Below, in pieces: positions 17,332-25,779 of a DNA stretch of 32,471 nt. Position numbers and translations under genes: made by a program. Each line of letters begins with the position of its first letter. Position 1 is the first letter of the stretch. The DNA is from an uncultured bacterium (GTDB lineage Bacteria > Myxococcota_A > UBA9042 > PHBI01). The notes under the pieces are model-generated. The model searched no databases. It was not told where the DNA came from and worked only from the letters and a program-made list of their open reading frames with translations. The stretch spans positions 1-32,471 of the forward strand of contig CALHXW010000008.1 of assembly GCA_938040325.1 (NCBI GenBank). The letters are read 5' to 3'.

Positions 17332-19400
17332 GATGCCACGTCCAAGTGACTGCGTTTGCCGGCGCGTGCCACCCGCAGTCGCTGCGCTGGCAAGTCGCCC
17401 ACGTCGTGATGGGTGATGAGAATCATTTGCCGGCTGAGGCCGAGATCCAGAATGCGTCGGAGCAATGCGCTGCGGTGTTCGGCGTCGAGGCCGTCGGTGG
17501 GTTCGTCGAGGAGAATGAACGGGCTCGCGCCGACCAGCTGGGCCACCGCCAGCTTGAACGCCAAGCCCAACAGCGCGCGGTGCCCACCGCCCTGGTAGAG
17601 CGCAGCGGGTACCTCGCGCCCCACATCGGTCGGGGTGACCATGACCGTGTAGCGTGCAGGGTCGATGGTGACCGCTTTGAGCTGCGTGTCGCCCCCAGCA
17701 AGCGCTCGGTGCAGGGTGTGGGTGAGGGTCGCCAGCTCGATCGTGGCGCGCTCGCGAAGGGCGCGCTGGAGGTCCTTGAACGCGGCGGCCAGAGCTCGCA
17801 GTCGTGTGGCCGCCGCCGCATCGTCGCGCAACGCGTCGGCCTTTGCGGTGTCACCGGCCATGTCCCGATCGACCCGTGCGATCGCTTCATGTGTCGTCGT
17901 CAGCTGCTGTAGGACGCGCTGCTGCTGGCTCTTTGCTGCGCTCAACTCGGCTGATAGCCGGGCGATGTCGGCCCTCGCATCGGCTTGGCGCGCGTTGATT
18001 GCGGCGTCGAGCGCCTGGGCAAATGCCGGTGCGTCGGCCGCCTCAAGCGTGACGGCCGCGGCGGCGCTCTGCGCGCTCGCCAGCTGGCTAGCAACGGCAG
18101 CCTCGGCTCCAGCAAGTTGCCCCTCGGCCGCCTCGACGGCCGCCTGTAGCCGCTGTGCTTGCTGGGTCGTGACGGAGCGCTCGTGGGCTGCCTGTCTGAG
18201 GGAAGCGACGCGTGCGTCGACCCGACGAAGCGCATCGGCCGCCGCCGCTTCGCCTGCAGTCAGCTCCGCCAGCTCACCTTCGAGCTCTGTCCGTTCCGCG
18301 TGCAGTGCCGGCAGTTCCTTGGCCACGAACTCAGGGTCAATGGTCTGCCCGCAACTCTCACAGGTGGCGTCGGTGCCCGTGGGCAAATGCTCACGGCGAT
18401 GGATGCGACCCCTAAGGTCGCCTAGCCGTTGATCGAGGGTCGAGCGTGTCTCGGCCCGGCTCTTGGCGTCTTCGACCAGCTGGGTCCGCTCCAGAGCTAG
18501 GCGCTCAAGCTCGTCGGTCTCTTCAGCTTCAATACCGGGTGTTTCGCGGTGTTCTGCGTGAAAGTTGGCCAGGATCTGACGGGCGGTCTCTGCGGCGGGG
18601 CGGGCGGCGTCCAGACCGCGTAGAGCGGTTCGTAGAGCGCCCAGCGCGTCGACCAGCGGAGCGTCCTCCGCGATGGCGTCTCGCCGCGCTCCCAACGCGG
18701 CGTCAAGCTGCGTGATCTCTGCCTCGGCCTTGGTCTGCTCTACGCCAAGTGCCTGGGTGGTCTCCAACCAGCCCAAGCGCTCGGCGGTCATACGCGCCAG
18801 TCCTTCCTCCAGGACGGGGAGGGCAGCAGCTGCCTTCTCGCGTTCGAGGGCCATGCTGCGCATCTCGTCAGCCGATGCGACTGCGGCGGTGACACCCAAG
18901 ACAGCGTCAAGCTCCGGCGCCCCAGCCAGGATGCGCGTGAGCTCACCTTGCCTCGCGCAGACCGCGACATCGAAGTTGCGTCGCGTGACCCCCAGCACCT
19001 TGTGGAGCGCGAGCCGCAGGGCCTCTTCGTGATCATTGAACTCGCTGCTGAGCAGGTACCGCTCCTCATCTTCGCCCTCGTCTTGCACCTTCAGCGTGAA
19101 GTGTCCCACGACCTTCGTGCGGGAGCGCGGCGGCTTGATGTGCACACGCTGGAGTCGATAGCGCAGACCGTCTCGGCCTCTGAAGACCATCTCGACGCCC
19201 ATGGCTTTGGCCTTGGGACTCATCAATGCGCTGGGCGACGCGAATCCGCCGATGCGTCCAAAGAGCGCGTACTCGATAGCGTAGAGCAGTGTTGTCTTGC
19301 CGGCATTGTTGCGGCCTTCGACGACGTTGAGGCCCGCTGAGAACGTGAAGGTCTCATCGTCGTAGCGGCGAAAGTCCTTGAGACGCAGCCGCTCAATCAT
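17328..19400 (-). CDS. Compact Rad50/SbcC-like ATPase with zinc-hook motif
   Basis: Product of 690 aa. ABC-ATPase halves lie at both ends with a coiled-coil arm between. N-terminal: LKDFRRYDDETF, Walker A GRNNAGKT (Lys35), and Q-loop CARQGELTRIL, as in Rad50. Centre: CESCGQT with Cys347 and Cys350, almost exactly mid-protein, flanked by long Ala/Glu/Arg-rich heptad sequence; this is the position and form of the Rad50 zinc hook. C-terminal: signature-like QGGGHRALLGLAF (divergent from LSGGE), Walker B FILLDEPTDGLD (Asp632, Glu633) and H-loop LITHHD. The arms are short, since SbcC/Rad50 are usually 850-1300 aa. No Mre11/SbcD nuclease gene is near. It would dimerise on ATP and tether or sense DNA ends. 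It overlaps both neighbouring genes. Confidence 0.85.
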   Translation of the reverse strand: MIERLRLKDFRRYDDETFTFSAGLNVVEGRNNAGKTTLLYAIEYALFGRIGGFASPSALMSPKAKAMGVEMVFRGRDGLRYRLQRVHIKPPRSRTKVVGHFTLKVQDEGEDEERYLLSSEFNDHEEALRLALHKVLGVTRRNFDVAVCARQGELTRILAGAPELDAVLGVTAAVASADEMRSMALEREKAAAALPVLEEGLARMTAERLGWLETTQALGVEQTKAEAEITQLDAALGARRDAIAEDAPLVDALGALRTALRGLDAARPAAETARQILANFHAEHRETPGIEAEETDELERLALERTQLVEDAKSRAETRSTLDQRLGDLRGRIHRREHLPTGTDATCESCGQTIDPEFVAKELPALHAERTELEGELAELTAGEAAAADALRRVDARVASLRQAAHERSVTTQQAQRLQAAVEAAEGQLAGAEAAVASQLASAQSAAAAVTLEAADAPAFAQALDAAINARQADARADIARLSAELSAAKSQQQRVLQQLTTTHEAIARVDRDMAGDTAKADALRDDAAAATRLRALAAAFKDLQRALRERATIELATLTHTLHRALAGGDTQLKAVTIDPARYTVMVTPTDVGREVPAALYQGGGHRALLGLAFKLAVAQLVGASPFILLDEPTDGLDAEHRSALLRRILDLGLSRQMILITHHDVGDLPAQRLRVARAGKRSHLDVAS

Positions 19401-19629
19401 CGAGCAGGTCCGTGGTCTCGGTCAGGCCCAGAAGCTCCTCGGCGCGTTTGCGCAGGCGTCCTTTGGCTTCGCCTGTGAGGTTGCCCGCCCGGGTCAGGTT
19501 GTCGTCGTCGTCGAGCAGATACTGGGCGTGGTCGAAGATGCCTGACGCCAGTGGGGCCAGCTCCGGAGTCTCGCTCAGTGCCTCGGTCTGACGCAGCAGC
19601 TGCTCTACGCTGGTCTCGCTGTCGCTCAT
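19393..19629 (-). CDS. Small acidic protein, first gene of the Rad50-like/MoxR/VWA operon
   Basis: Product of 78 aa, unrecognised. It is acidic and helical, with a run of Asp (LLDDDDNL) and a C-terminal KRAEELLGL helix ending in LLDD. There is no signal peptide, membrane helix or Cys. GGAGG lies four bases before the ATG, and the gene overlaps the Rad50-like start by eight bases, so it is a real coupled gene. It may be a small adaptor or inhibitor of the ATPase; nothing in the sequence proves this. Confidence 0.65.
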   Translation of the reverse strand: MSDSETSVEQLLRQTEALSETPELAPLASGIFDHAQYLLDDDDNLTRAGNLTGEAKGRLRKRAEELLGLTETTDLLDD

Positions 19630-19647
19630 GACGCCTCCAGTCGACGC

Positions 19648-19677
19648 ATTAACTCATGGTCGCGCCGACCCTATCAA
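19648..19677 (-). promoter_or_regulatory. Candidate promoter with operator-like palindrome for the five-gene operon
   Basis: Read on the minus strand, TTGATA (19677-19672) and GTTAAT (19653-19648) are 18 bases apart, about 18 bases upstream of the start codon of the 78-aa gene. The spacer contains a perfect inverted repeat GGTCG-GCG-CGACC (19658-19670), placed where a repressor could block polymerase. Both calls rest on pattern only. Confidence 0.3.
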
Positions 19678-19747
19678 GGCCCATGGGTCCTCGCTCGCGA
19701 CGAGACCGCGACTCGGAGGCGTCGCCGAGCTCGCCGGCGGAAAGAGC

Positions 19748-22555
19748 TCAGTCGCGGTGGAACGTCAGCGGCACGTTCAGCCAAACGGCCCCGTCCTTTC
19801 GGTGGGTCAGCCGGAGCGCACCGCGGTAGTGAAACCCGTCGGGCACCTGCTGGAACGGCCCAGCCGCCTCGAGGTCGAGGTCGGCAGAGACATCCGGGTA
19901 GAGCGTGTTCGCGCCATCGCTGCCCGTCACGTCAAGCGTGTAGGGGACCTTACGCTTGTGGATCTCCTCGATGAGCACCAGCCAGCTGAGCTCTGGGTCC
20001 GGGTGCGTGGTACCGCCGACAATCGCGACCTCGTACTCACCGGGACCGTCGATGTCGATCTCGGTGAAGCGATTGCCGAAGCCCCCCTTGGCAACCGTCT
20101 CACCGCTCGAGTCGGTGACGCTGATCGCGATGTCGGTGAAGCGATGGTAGTCGTCGGGGCTCATCTCAAAGCGGAGCCGGGCCCCCGACATCTGCGGTCC
20201 GACCGTCACCGCCACGCTCGCGCGGTCGCCCTCGATCTGGAGGTCGTGCTGCTTTTGGATGCTGTCGATGACGGCGCGCGCGTTTCCTCGGAAGACCTCG
20301 TGGAAGCGGTTGGTCACCATCACCGAGGCCCGCGCGTTGCCGTCCTCAGGGACCTCGTACTGCACGCGCTGGTCGAGCTCGAGGCCATGGAAGCTGACGC
20401 TGAGCTCGTAGTTGGAGGCGCGGCGGTTGCGGAAGGTCGAGTAGAGGTCAAACTCCCACGTCCCGCGCGTGAGGTCATCGCCGCTGAGGGTGAACGACGC
20501 GCTCTGGCCGTCTTCGGAGCTCGCGCGGTGGCTCCACTCCTCGCGTGGGCGGCCCTCCGGGTCGTGGATCTTGAGCCACGTGTTGCCGAAGAGGCCAGCC
20601 GGGGTTGTGAGCGTGACCGACATGCTCGTCGCCCCTGGCGGCACCGCGACGAAGAAGCGCCGGACATCTGCGGAGCCCAGCTTGCCGACGAAGCGGCGCT
20701 TTCGGACCGCCTCGAAACGCCACGGGACAATCACGGCGACCGGCACACGAAACGCCTCAACGTCGTCGAGCTCAGCGATGAGGTGAGCGACGTGGAGTCC
20801 CGGTTTCTTCAGCGCCTTATGTCCTGGCTTAAACGAGAGCGCGACGCGACCTGGGGTCTCGCCTTGGATGGCGACGCGGCCGCGGTCCACGTCGAGCCAG
20901 CCCGCGTCTGTGTCGAGGCTGAGCACGTCGAATGCCTCGCGTTTGGCGCGGTCGGTGACATCGGCAAAGAACGTCGGCTCGATCACGACCGGAACGGTCT
21001 GCGGCTCGCCTGGTAGGTAGCCGCCAACGCGCCAGTAGCTGCCGCTGCCCGTCGCGCCAGGTCGGGTCGGGATCTCGGTCTCGACGCGCCAGTCCAAGAC
21101 GGTGCTCTGCGATTTGTGGTCCCGCTGCTCCTTGAGCGCTTTGAACGCAGGGCCAACGCGGATCATGCCAGCGCCTTGGTCGAGCGACGTGTAGCCCTTG
21201 AGGCGCTTCGCTGACGTCCGGAGGGCGCGCTTGAGCGCGGCGCTTGTCCACGGAACCTTTTGGGCTTGGGCTGCCGAGATGAGCAAAGCGTGGACACCGG
21301 CGGCTTGTGGAGCTGCCATGGACGTCCCCGCCATCACCGAGCGACTCATGAACGGTGGAACCGTCGACCACGCGACGCCGGGGCTCACGCCGTCAGGCTT
21401 GGCGAGCTCTCCGCCGCGGCTGGAGAACTGAAAGAGTCTCGGGCCCTTGATCTTTCCTCCCCACAGCGCTCGGGCGTTGTCCTGGTTGAGTGCCGCGCCT
21501 GCGGTCCACGCGAAGTGAGACGCGGCTGGCGTGCCGACCGTCGAGAGCCCAGGCCCCTCGTTGCCGGCTGAGACGCTGGCAGACAGGAGCGGGTTGGCAG
21601 CAAGCACCGTGTCGAGGTGTGCGTCGATGTCAGCCATCCCCTCGTGCTCGCTGCCGATGCCGTAGCTGATGTTCATCACGACTGGCACCTTGTGGTCTTT
21701 GGCCCACGTCGACGCGTAGTCGATGGCGTTCTTCATGCTTCCGCTCGTGGTCGCACCGCCAGCCAGGGCGTTGTGGCCGATCTTGAGCGACATGACCTGG
21801 GCGCCAGGGGCGATGCCGTCGTAGCCGGCGCGGCCATGGATGCCGAAGCCTGTCGAGATACCCGCGCAGTGGGTGCCATGACCGCCGTCGTCAAAGTGGA
21901 TCTCGACGACTCGGTCGGCCAGTCGCGTGGTGACGGTAAACGCGACCGGCGACTGATTGCTCTTCGGGTCTACCGTGGCGAACGAAAACCACGTCGGGTC
22001 GTCCTTGTAGCTCTGCCGGACCTTCTCATCGTTGAGGTCGCCGTCGCCGTCCGTGTCGATGAGAACGCGGTCGCCTGTCGGGGTCGCAAACCCGACGACC
22101 GCGAAGCTGTCGGCTTTTCCGTTGCCGTTGACGTCCGACACGTCAGACGCCGCAAGGTCCGCCTCGTCGAAGAAGCCAAGCCAGTAGTCGCCCTGCGCAG
22201 CCGGAAGCTTCGGTCCGACGCGAACAACGCCATCATCGGTCCGCAAGACTTGCACGCCCTCGGCAACCTCAAGCCGGGCCTTTGCTAGCTTCACATCTCC
22301 TTCGCCACTGAAGTCGCGGGCCTCGATGACCTTGACCTTGCCGTCGCTTGTCTTCTGAAGACCCGGCACGCTCGGGTCGACCCCGGTATCGAGGATCGCG
22401 ACCACCACACCGCGCCCGTCCCAGGTCGGGTTGGCCTTGGTGAAGCCAGCGGCGCCGACGTCCTTGCGGTCGAGGAACTGGTAGTAGTCGCCGGCTGCAA
22501 ACGCTGTCGTGGACAGCGCCACCAGAGAGAACGTCAGAAGGGCGCGTGTTCGCAT
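19748..22555 (-). CDS. Secreted subtilisin-family protease, TPPII-like
   Basis: Product of 935 aa from ATG 22555, chosen because TAGGAG precedes it and the protein then starts with a Sec signal peptide (cleavage after TAFA, residue 20). The S8 triad is complete: Asp56 (AILDTGVD), His226 (GGHGTHCAGI) and Ser412 (GTSMAAPQAAG), with the oxyanion Asn expected in SAGNEGPG. The 170-residue insert between Asp and His is typical of tripeptidyl-peptidase II-like subtilases. It holds two calcium-type loops, DVNGNGKAD (141-149) and DTDGDGDLNDE (167-177). About 500 residues of beta-rich sequence follow the catalytic domain. No sorting signal or membrane anchor is seen at the C-terminus. It lies 118 bases upstream of the five-gene operon on the same strand. 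Confidence 0.9.
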   Translation of the reverse strand: MRTRALLTFSLVALSTTAFAAGDYYQFLDRKDVGAAGFTKANPTWDGRGVVVAILDTGVDPSVPGLQKTSDGKVKVIEARDFSGEGDVKLAKARLEVAEGVQVLRTDDGVVRVGPKLPAAQGDYWLGFFDEADLAASDVSDVNGNGKADSFAVVGFATPTGDRVLIDTDGDGDLNDEKVRQSYKDDPTWFSFATVDPKSNQSPVAFTVTTRLADRVVEIHFDDGGHGTHCAGISTGFGIHGRAGYDGIAPGAQVMSLKIGHNALAGGATTSGSMKNAIDYASTWAKDHKVPVVMNISYGIGSEHEGMADIDAHLDTVLAANPLLSASVSAGNEGPGLSTVGTPAASHFAWTAGAALNQDNARALWGGKIKGPRLFQFSSRGGELAKPDGVSPGVAWSTVPPFMSRSVMAGTSMAAPQAAGVHALLISAAQAQKVPWTSAALKRALRTSAKRLKGYTSLDQGAGMIRVGPAFKALKEQRDHKSQSTVLDWRVETEIPTRPGATGSGSYWRVGGYLPGEPQTVPVVIEPTFFADVTDRAKREAFDVLSLDTDAGWLDVDRGRVAIQGETPGRVALSFKPGHKALKKPGLHVAHLIAELDDVEAFRVPVAVIVPWRFEAVRKRRFVGKLGSADVRRFFVAVPPGATSMSVTLTTPAGLFGNTWLKIHDPEGRPREEWSHRASSEDGQSASFTLSGDDLTRGTWEFDLYSTFRNRRASNYELSVSFHGLELDQRVQYEVPEDGNARASVMVTNRFHEVFRGNARAVIDSIQKQHDLQIEGDRASVAVTVGPQMSGARLRFEMSPDDYHRFTDIAISVTDSSGETVAKGGFGNRFTEIDIDGPGEYEVAIVGGTTHPDPELSWLVLIEEIHKRKVPYTLDVTGSDGANTLYPDVSADLDLEAAGPFQQVPDGFHYRGALRLTHRKDGAVWLNVPLTFHRD

Positions 22556-22813
22556 GAGCCAGCTCCTAATAGGTGGAAGGGTCGGGCGATGAGCTCGCGC
22601 CGGTCTGAGGCGCCGCGGCGCGCGGCTACCCGGAGCGCGGTTACGCGGCCTGCCATCACGCCAGAGGACGTGGCCGGCGGTTTTCACCCGAGCGTCCGCT
22701 ATCGCTAGCGGCGCCGTAAATTGCAAGCCGACAACGCCCGGATGCCGACAAAGAACTCAAGTCGGTCCGAGGTCGCGTCGTTGGATCTTCATACACGCTG
22801 GCTCAGGCTGTTC

Positions 22814-25234
22814 ATGTCGTCCCGTTCGGTCCTCATCATCGAAAGCGACCCGCGCTCGCGGCGAGCCCTCAGGGCCACGCTCGGCAGCGCGGGTTTTGAT
22901 GTGGTGACCGTCAATGATGCTGCGGACGCGCTCCAGGCCGCGAAAGCAACGTCGCCGCACCTCGTTGTCTGCTCGCCGGAGCTGTCGACGCATCCGGTCC
23001 ATGCCGCCGTCATCGCGGAGCTTCGCCGCCTCTCTGTTCCCACCATCACGGTCGGCGGTGCGCTCGACGGAGCCCGCAGGGCCGACGTCTCCCGGGCCGA
23101 TGACTCGCAAGGTCTGCTCGCGGCGATCCACCGGGTCATCGGAGAGGCGCCGACGCCATCGACCGTTCCATCCCCCATCACAATGATCGCGAGCATCGGG
23201 CAGATGCTGGCTGAGCGCCGCGGCATGCGAGCCGTCGACCCGGAAGTCATCGCGCGAATTCTCGCCACGCGGCTCTTTGATGTCGGTGCCGTCACCCATG
23301 GTGAGCTAGGCAACATCGGCACCGTGGTCATCGGCAACCACGTGCCTCCAGGCGGGGCCGCAGTGCGTGAGCTTCGTGACCTGCTTTCCAGCCACGCCGA
23401 GATCAGTCGCGCACTCGTCAATGGCACGACTCAGGTGGTCGATCTGGGCGTTGGGGTTGCGGCCGACTCGGACCTACGCGTGGCGGCGGTGATCGGTCTC
23501 GTGGCCGGCGACGAGCGTTTCGGCTCGCTGGTGCTAGGTGGCGCACGGCCGTTCACACCCTCGCTGACGGTGCTCGTCCGAGCGCTAGGGCCTCTGATCG
23601 GTCAGGCGCTGGACCTAGGCGCGTCGCTTGCACGCGAGCGCTCGGCTGTTCGCCACCTGGAAGCGTTCGCCGATGCGTCGCGCGATGGCTTGGTCGTCGT
23701 TGACGGGTTGGGTCGCGTTGAGAGCGCGAATGCCGCCGCTGCCCGGCTCTGGCGAGAGCCACGCGCGACACTTGCGGGCGCGTTGTTCTCGACACTGCTG
23801 CCAGGCTGTGAGGGGCGCGTCGGCGTGTGGGGCGGCTGCATCACGACGGATGACGGCCACAGCATGCCGGTCCAGGTCGAGAGCCGCCGCCAAGTGGACG
23901 CGGACGGCAACGAGCGTACCCTCCATACCATCGAAGTACGCCCCGACAGCGGCGTGGAGCGGGTCGACGCACGCGCACGCGACCCGCTGACGGGCGTGTA
24001 CGTTCGGCAGCGCTTCCGCGATGCGCTCGAAGACTGCCTCCGGCACGCGCGGGACGACGGCCAAGAGGGCGTTGCGCTGACCGTCGATATCGACCGCTTC
24101 CACTTCATCAACGACACCCTCGGGCACGCTGCAGGTGACCAGGTGCTGCAGCTGGTCTCCAAGATCCTCCAGCAAGCCTTCCCCAACGCCGCCGCGGTCG
24201 GTCGTCTCGATGGCGACCAGTTCGGCGTGCTGCTCTATCCCGCATCGCTCGGGCAGGCGCTGGCCGACGCGCGGCGCGTTGTCGACCAGCTCCGGCGGAC
24301 CCCGATGGACCTCAAGGGCGTGGCCATCCGATCAACGTGCAGCGTGGGCGTGGCGCTCTTTCCAGCTCACGGCACGAGGCCTGACGCGGTGCTCGCTTCC
24401 GCCAACATCGCCTTGTCAGACTGCAAGCAGTTTGGTGGCAACCGGGCGACATCCTTCCGGCCCGGCGGTGGCGAGAGCGAGCGGATGGAAGCATCGCTTG
24501 GCTGGGAGCATCAGATCGTCGATGCGCTCCGAACCGGCGCCTTCAGGGTCCACTTTCAGCCGGTCGTCGACATTCACAGCGGCAACGTGGTGTTTCACGA
24601 GTGCCTTGTGCGGATGCAGGGCGTCGACGGCCAGCTCATCCCGCCGGGATCGTTCGTGCCCATCGCCGAGCGCTTTGGCGTCATTCGCGAGATCGATCGG
24701 TGGGTTGCGCAAAGGGCAGTCGAGACCATCGCCCGAGACAACGTCACGCTCAGCGTTAACCTCTCTGCGGTGTCGTTCGCCGATCCCGAGCTGCTGCGGG
24801 CGATCGGCGATGCGATCGATGGCGCTCGCATCCCCGGGCAGCGGTTGATCCTCGAGCTAACAGAGACCGCGTCGATCCCCGAAAAGGGTCCGGCGCAGCG
24901 CGAGATCGCTCGACTTCGTGACCGTGGCTGCCGGTTCGCGGTGGATGACTTCGGGCGCGGCTTCTCGTCCCTGTCGCAGCTGAAGAACCTCGAGATCGAC
25001 CTCGTGAAGATCGATGGGACGTTCATCCGGGACCTTCCGCGCAACGCGATGGATCGTCACCTCGTGGCGGCGGTGGTCAAGATGGCGCATGCGCTGGGCA
25101 AGCGAACCGTTGCCGAGTGCGTCGAGGACATCGAGACGCTCGAAATGCTTCGGGAGCTAGGCGTCGACCTTGTCCAGGGCTACTTCCTTGCCTGGCCGGG
25201 CGAAACGCTGACGTCTCGACCCCTGGCGCTCTAG
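22814..25234 (+). CDS. Receiver-like/GAF/PAS/GGDEF/EAL signalling protein
   Basis: Product of 806 aa if started at ATG 22814, where the receiver-like domain begins (SVLIIESDPRSRRAL). Earlier in-frame starts at 22742 (ATG) and 22721 (TTG) cannot be excluded. The receiver-like domain has LVVCSPELSTH where the phospho-acceptor Asp should be, so it is probably not phosphorylated. A GAF-like region and a PAS domain (about DGLVVVDGLGRVESAN) follow. The GGDEF domain is degenerate (RLDGDQF), so cyclase activity is unlikely. The EAL domain keeps ECLVRM, SVNLS, LELTET, VDDFGRGF, VKIDGTFI, AECVED and QGYF, so c-di-GMP phosphodiesterase activity is predicted. It is cytoplasmic, with no membrane helix seen. 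Confidence 0.87.
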   Translation: MSSRSVLIIESDPRSRRALRATLGSAGFDVVTVNDAADALQAAKATSPHLVVCSPELSTHPVHAAVIAELRRLSVPTITVGGALDGARRADVSRADDSQGLLAAIHRVIGEAPTPSTVPSPITMIASIGQMLAERRGMRAVDPEVIARILATRLFDVGAVTHGELGNIGTVVIGNHVPPGGAAVRELRDLLSSHAEISRALVNGTTQVVDLGVGVAADSDLRVAAVIGLVAGDERFGSLVLGGARPFTPSLTVLVRALGPLIGQALDLGASLARERSAVRHLEAFADASRDGLVVVDGLGRVESANAAAARLWREPRATLAGALFSTLLPGCEGRVGVWGGCITTDDGHSMPVQVESRRQVDADGNERTLHTIEVRPDSGVERVDARARDPLTGVYVRQRFRDALEDCLRHARDDGQEGVALTVDIDRFHFINDTLGHAAGDQVLQLVSKILQQAFPNAAAVGRLDGDQFGVLLYPASLGQALADARRVVDQLRRTPMDLKGVAIRSTCSVGVALFPAHGTRPDAVLASANIALSDCKQFGGNRATSFRPGGGESERMEASLGWEHQIVDALRTGAFRVHFQPVVDIHSGNVVFHECLVRMQGVDGQLIPPGSFVPIAERFGVIREIDRWVAQRAVETIARDNVTLSVNLSAVSFADPELLRAIGDAIDGARIPGQRLILELTETASIPEKGPAQREIARLRDRGCRFAVDDFGRGFSSLSQLKNLEIDLVKIDGTFIRDLPRNAMDRHLVAAVVKMAHALGKRTVAECVEDIETLEMLRELGVDLVQGYFLAWPGETLTSRPLAL

Positions 25235-25244
25235 CCGAGGCGAC

Positions 25245-25580
25245 TCAGTCCTTCTTTGCCGGCGGCGTGAAGAGCTTGCCGAGAAAGTCCTGAAGGTCGA
25301 ACTGCACGGGCATCTTCGCGTCGTCGTCACCGTCGCCGTCGACGTCGCCCTCGGTCGGAACCGAGAAGTTCAGGTCCTTGGGCAGCAACGAGCTGGTCAC
25401 GCTCTTGAGGAGCGACGTGACGAGCGGGGCGCCGTGATCCTTGAGAAAGTCCAGGTCCACGTTGAGTGGGGCGCCGTCTTTCGGAGCGATGTTGTTTTCA
25501 CGCACGTAGTCAGAGAACGCGCTCCGCAGGGCGGTCGCGATACCATTCTGGGGTGTCTCGGTGGGTTCTTCGTCGGCCAT
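25245..25580 (-). CDS. Small acidic protein with calcium-loop-like motif
   Basis: Product of 111 aa, unrecognised. ATG 25580 has GGAGG eight bases upstream; this outweighs an ATG five codons earlier that overlaps that site. The protein is acidic, with a helical middle (ALRSAFSDYVRENN) and a motif DVDGDGDDD near residue 84 that matches the DxDxDG pattern of EF-hand-type loops. No signal peptide is visible. It converges on the GGDEF/EAL gene with a ten-base gap and is divergent from the membrane glycosyltransferase-like gene. Confidence 0.65.
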   Translation of the reverse strand: MADEEPTETPQNGIATALRSAFSDYVRENNIAPKDGAPLNVDLDFLKDHGAPLVTSLLKSVTSSLLPKDLNFSVPTEGDVDGDGDDDAKMPVQFDLQDFLGKLFTPPAKKD

Positions 25581-25779
25581 CTTGCGGTCCTCCATGGAGG
25601 CTGGAAACGTACGTCAATTCCTAGCGGGGTACCAGCCCACCCAGCTGCGGCTACACGGTAAGGACCGGTTGGCGATGACCAAGGTCTCGACGCGGTCCCG
25701 GCGGCAGACCAGCGGTCGGATGGGGTGGCCCCGCGGCGCCGTCGTTCGGACGGTGTGACAAGCGCGTCGACACTGATGG

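Noticed and set aside
13291..19629. Wadjet (JetABCD) or another SMC-based plasmid-defence system
   Set aside because: There is no Toprim/topoisomerase-like subunit and no full-length MukB-like protein, while MoxR and VWA genes are not part of Wadjet.
19628..21016. Long plus-strand open frame opposite the subtilase gene
   Set aside because: It mirrors the codon pattern of the subtilase, has no recognisable motif, and the subtilase is certain from its triad.
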